DNA of 64,000 nucleotides. It comes from Halogeometricum rufum (GTDB lineage Archaea; Halobacteriota; Halobacteria; Halobacteriales; Haloferacaceae). The stretch is taken from positions 1,302,001 to 1,366,000 of the forward strand of contig NZ_FOYT01000001.1 in the NCBI RefSeq assembly GCF_900112175.1, read 5' to 3'. A program made the translations under genes and the position numbers. How positions within the stretch are numbered: position 1 is the first letter of the stretch; the number at the start of each line of letters is the position of its first letter. The notes beneath the pieces are model-generated. The model had not been told where the DNA came from. It saw only the letters and a program-made list of their open reading frames with translations, and did no database searches. Positions 61,867-64,000 of the stretch are shown here, piece after piece.

Positions 61867-62973
61867 TCAGTCGTCGGACTCGGCGGCCGCGGGTTCGGGT
61901 TCCGCCGCCTTCGACTCGCGTTCGAGGTCCTCGAGGTAGTCGTCGGCGTCGAGGGCGGCCTTCACGCCGTCGCCGCCGGCCGTCGCCGCCTGCTGATAGT
62001 GGTAGTCCACCACGTCGCCGGCCCCGAAGATGCCGGGCACGTCGGTGGCCGTCTGGCCGCCGCCCTCGCCGCCCTTGGCCTTCACGTAGCCCTCGTCGTC
62101 TCGTTCGACGCCCGTGCCTTCGAGGAAGTCGGCGTTCGGCGTGTGGCCGATGGCGTAGAACACCGCGCCCACGTCGAAGTCGAACTCCTCCGTCTCGGGG
62201 TCGTCGAGTTTGTCCGTCGGGTGGCCCTCGGGGTTCCGAACCATCGTCACGTGGTCGACGCCCTCCTCGGGGGTCCCGTGGAGTTCGGTCACCTCGGTGT
62301 TGCGCATGATTTCTATCTCGCCGTCTTCGACTTTCTCCATCACGCGGTCGATCCAGTAGTCCTCCGCGCGGAACTCCTCGCGCCGGTGGGCGATGTACAC
62401 CTTCGAGGCGAACTTCGTGAGGAAACTCGCCTCCTCCATCGCGGCGTCGCCCCCGCCGACGACCAGAATCTTCTCGTCGCGGAAGAACGCGCCGTCGCAC
62501 GTCGCACACGTCGACAGACCGTACCCCATCAGTTCGTCCTCGCCGGGGATGCCGAGCGTCCGCGCGGAGGCGCCCGAGGCGGCGATGATGGCGTCGGCGG
62601 TGTAGACGTCGCCGTTCTTCATCGTCACCGTGAACGGTCGCTCGGAGGCGTCACCAGACTGCGTCTGGTTGCCCGCCGAGGTTCCCTCGGCGACGTCCAC
62701 GTCCGCGACGATGCCGTGGTCTATCTCCGCGCCGAACCGTTCGGCCTGCTTCTTCATCCGCTGGATGAGTTCGGGGCCGGAGATGCCCTCCGGGAAGCCC
62801 GGGTAGTTCTCGACTTCCGTCGTCAGCGTCAACTGTCCGCCGGGTTCGTCGCCCTCGAACACGAGCGGTTCGTTGTTCGACCGACCGGCGTAGATGGCCG
62901 CGGAGAGCCCGGAGATGCCGGACCCGGCGATGATGAGTTTCCGATGTTCCACGAACGCGTCGTCCTCGCTCAT
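61867..62973 (-). CDS. trxB: Thioredoxin reductase-like FAD/NAD(P) oxidoreductase
   Basis: 368 residues. FAD site GSGISG (17-22), the redox pair Cys156-x2-Cys159 in CATC and a second nucleotide site GGGDAA (173-178) give the low-molecular-weight thioredoxin reductase layout. It is about 50 residues longer than usual, owing to a polar insertion (about 94-112) and an acidic C-terminal tail. It should reduce a thioredoxin such as the one at 16313-16744. A CTAAAAGG box lies 27 bases before ATG 62973. Confidence 0.92.
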   Translation of the reverse strand: MSEDDAFVEHRKLIIAGSGISGLSAAIYAGRSNNEPLVFEGDEPGGQLTLTTEVENYPGFPEGISGPELIQRMKKQAERFGAEIDHGIVADVDVAEGTSAGNQTQSGDASERPFTVTMKNGDVYTADAIIAASGASARTLGIPGEDELMGYGLSTCATCDGAFFRDEKILVVGGGDAAMEEASFLTKFASKVYIAHRREEFRAEDYWIDRVMEKVEDGEIEIMRNTEVTELHGTPEEGVDHVTMVRNPEGHPTDKLDDPETEEFDFDVGAVFYAIGHTPNADFLEGTGVERDDEGYVKAKGGEGGGQTATDVPGIFGAGDVVDYHYQQAATAGGDGVKAALDADDYLEDLERESKAAEPEPAAAESDD

Positions 62974-63206
62974 GCCTCGACGTTCGCTAGTCCGGACCTT
63001 TTAGGTTCCGCTGTCGTGCGCGAGAGCCGTCGCAACCGCCACGCGCTACCGCGGTACGGAGCCGCACGCGGCCGCCGCGACGGGCGACCGGTCGGTCGAC
63101 TCACCGTGTCCGACGGCGGCCGGGCGTCGCGCCGGCCGGCGGTCCGACGCGTCTCACCACCGGTCGAACGGCGGGCTTCATACGCCCGCGCCGCCGAGGT
63201 GTTCGC

Positions 63207-63494
63207 ATGCCCGCGGACTTAGAGGAGAAGACCGACCGCTACGGTCGGATGCTCGCAGACGCACTCGCGGCGGCGACGGTGGCCGTCCCGCCGGGAACGC
63301 CCCTCGGCGACGCCGCGACGGAGATAGAGGAGATGGCCGTCTCCTACCTCGAGGACGGCCGGCACTTCCGCGAGACGGACGACCCGGTGAACGCCCTCGC
63401 GTCGTTCTCGTACGGGTACGGCTGGCTGGACGCCGGCGTCAGGATGGGGCTGTTCGAGGTGCCCGACGACACGGACCTGTTCACGACGGAGTGA
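63207..63494 (+). CDS. DUF357 family protein
   Basis: 95 residues, all helical. LEEKTDRYGRMLADAL, the central AVSYLEDGRHFRETDD and NALASFSYGYGWLDAGVRMG are the DUF357 signature. Archaeal family of unknown role, often beside tRNA or replication genes. A TCATAC box lies about 27 bases before the ATG. Convergent with cysS. Confidence 0.9.
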   Translation: MPADLEEKTDRYGRMLADALAAATVAVPPGTPLGDAATEIEEMAVSYLEDGRHFRETDDPVNALASFSYGYGWLDAGVRMGLFEVPDDTDLFTTE

Positions 63495-63533
63495 GGCGTC
63501 CGTCTCGCCGTCCTCGGCGCGGTCCGCGTCCGC

Positions 63534-64000
63534 CTACTCGAACCGGAACGACGGGCCGTCGTCGGAGTCCTGCACCTCGACGCCGAGCGCTTCGAGTTCG
63601 TCGCGGAGTTCGTCGGCGCGGTCGTAGTTGCCGGCCTCGCGTTCGGTCTCGCGCACGTCCAACAGGAGCGTCACGAGGTCCTCGGCCACCGTCACGTCGC
63701 CGCCGTCGGCCGGGCCGCCGAAGCCGAGGCCGAACACGTCGCCGCCGAGGTCCTCGAACGCCTCGGCGGCCTCGCGCAGGCCGCGGTAGTCGTACTCGTC
63801 GGCGTCGCCGACGTGCGTGTTCACCGCCCGCGCGAGTTCGATGAGCGCGGCCATCGCCTCGCGGACGTTGAAGTCGTCGTTCATCGCCTCGCGGAACTCC
63901 TCGCGGGTGGTCTCCACGGCGTCCCGCAGGTCGTCGTCGGTCACGGTGGCGTAGGCGTCGGGACTGTCGCACGCCTCGACGGCCGCCTCGTAGGCGCGTT
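63534..64000 (-). CDS. cysS: Cysteinyl-tRNA synthetase, C-terminal part (cut by window edge)
   Basis: The last 155 residues, with the N-terminal catalytic part outside the window. AMNDDFNVREAMAALIELARAVN is the helix-bundle signature of the anticodon-side region of class I CysRS, and the GNYDRADELRDELEALGVEVQD end with SFRFE is typical. It charges tRNA(Cys). Upstream codons continue past 64000 without a stop, so the visible part is not a separate gene. Confidence 0.93.
   Translation of the reverse strand, partial: RAYEAAVEACDSPDAYATVTDDDLRDAVETTREEFREAMNDDFNVREAMAALIELARAVNTHVGDADEYDYRGLREAAEAFEDLGGDVFGLGFGGPADGGDVTVAEDLVTLLLDVRETEREAGNYDRADELRDELEALGVEVQDSDDGPSFRFE

Noticed and set aside
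1-64000. CRISPR arrays, tRNA or rRNA genes, insertion sequences, integrase or prophage
   Set aside because: I looked through the intergenic gaps and saw no regular spaced repeats, no tRNA-like GTTCRA arm with matching stems, no transposase motif and no rRNA-like block. All gaps are short and the short repeats found do not fit these classes. A tRNA scan and covariance search would settle it.

Overview
This window is chromosomal DNA from a haloarchaeon, most likely a member of the Haloferacales close to Haloferax or Halogeometricum. The evidence is a very GC-rich sequence, strongly acidic proteins, archaeal TATA boxes placed about 27 bases before many start codons (leaderless transcripts), and archaeal or halophile-specific genes: type III RuBisCO, AMP phosphorylase, ADP-forming acetyl-CoA synthetase, an Agl23-type protein, a Nuo complex without NuoEFG, and several haloarchaeal DUF families. 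I see no tRNA, rRNA, CRISPR array, insertion sequence, integrase or origin. Gene packing is tight and no stretch over 300 bases lacks a gene. The longest gaps are 32331-32570 (240 bases, with a 23-bp tandem repeat) and 62974-63206 (233 bases, promoters only).

Layout. 1-3925 (all minus): a cut PH-domain membrane protein and its YdbS-like partner, a helical DUF protein, a metallophosphoesterase coupled to a 42-residue protein, and a CopD-like membrane protein. 4084-13116: a DUF2071 protein, an inositol-phosphatase-family enzyme, an S9 peptidase, a macro-domain protein, an SDR dehydrogenase, a small CPxCG protein, an aspartoacylase-family hydrolase, an Old Yellow Enzyme-type oxidoreductase and a Tat-exported PEBP lipoprotein. 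13169-17367: two divergent peptide-type ABC permeases, a winged-helix/DUF7521 pair, a thioredoxin and a DoxX protein.

17553-23199 carries all three enzymes of the archaeal AMP-to-3-phosphoglycerate route: AMP phosphorylase, ribose-1,5-bisphosphate isomerase and type III RuBisCO. A butanediol-dehydrogenase-like enzyme and a membrane protein lie between them. Next come a Hel308-type helicase (23365-25329), a three-gene operon of a CARDB-like surface protein with an ABC ATPase and MacB-like permease (25489-28777), a Tat lipoprotein, an SRPBCC protein, an aminotransferase-ribH pair, Agl23, and purK-purE.

36519-46982 is the nuo operon (A, B, CD fused, H, I, J1, J2, K, L, M, N). Almost every junction is an overlap of 1-4 bases; the exception is a 112-base gap before nuoJ1. 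After it come a small conserved protein, a DHH phosphoesterase with a nucleotide-binding-like N-terminus, a CBS-ParB protein, small proteins including a 58-residue zinc ribbon, an MFS transporter, a DUF7544-like membrane protein and an M24 peptidase. 54528-57734 holds a BioD/DRTGG protein four bases downstream of ADP-forming acetyl-CoA synthetase. The right end holds a manganese/arsenic-type transporter with a DtxR-like operator in its promoter, a YbaK deacylase, a MazG-like protein, a ZIP transporter, a DUF7545-like protein, a thioredoxin reductase-like enzyme, a DUF357 protein and the 3' part of cysS.

Most of the window is core metabolism. I did not find a clear defence or mobile island. 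The best candidates for something little described are the CARDB/ABC operon, the divergent orphan permeases, the translationally coupled micro-proteins and the metal-operator promoter.
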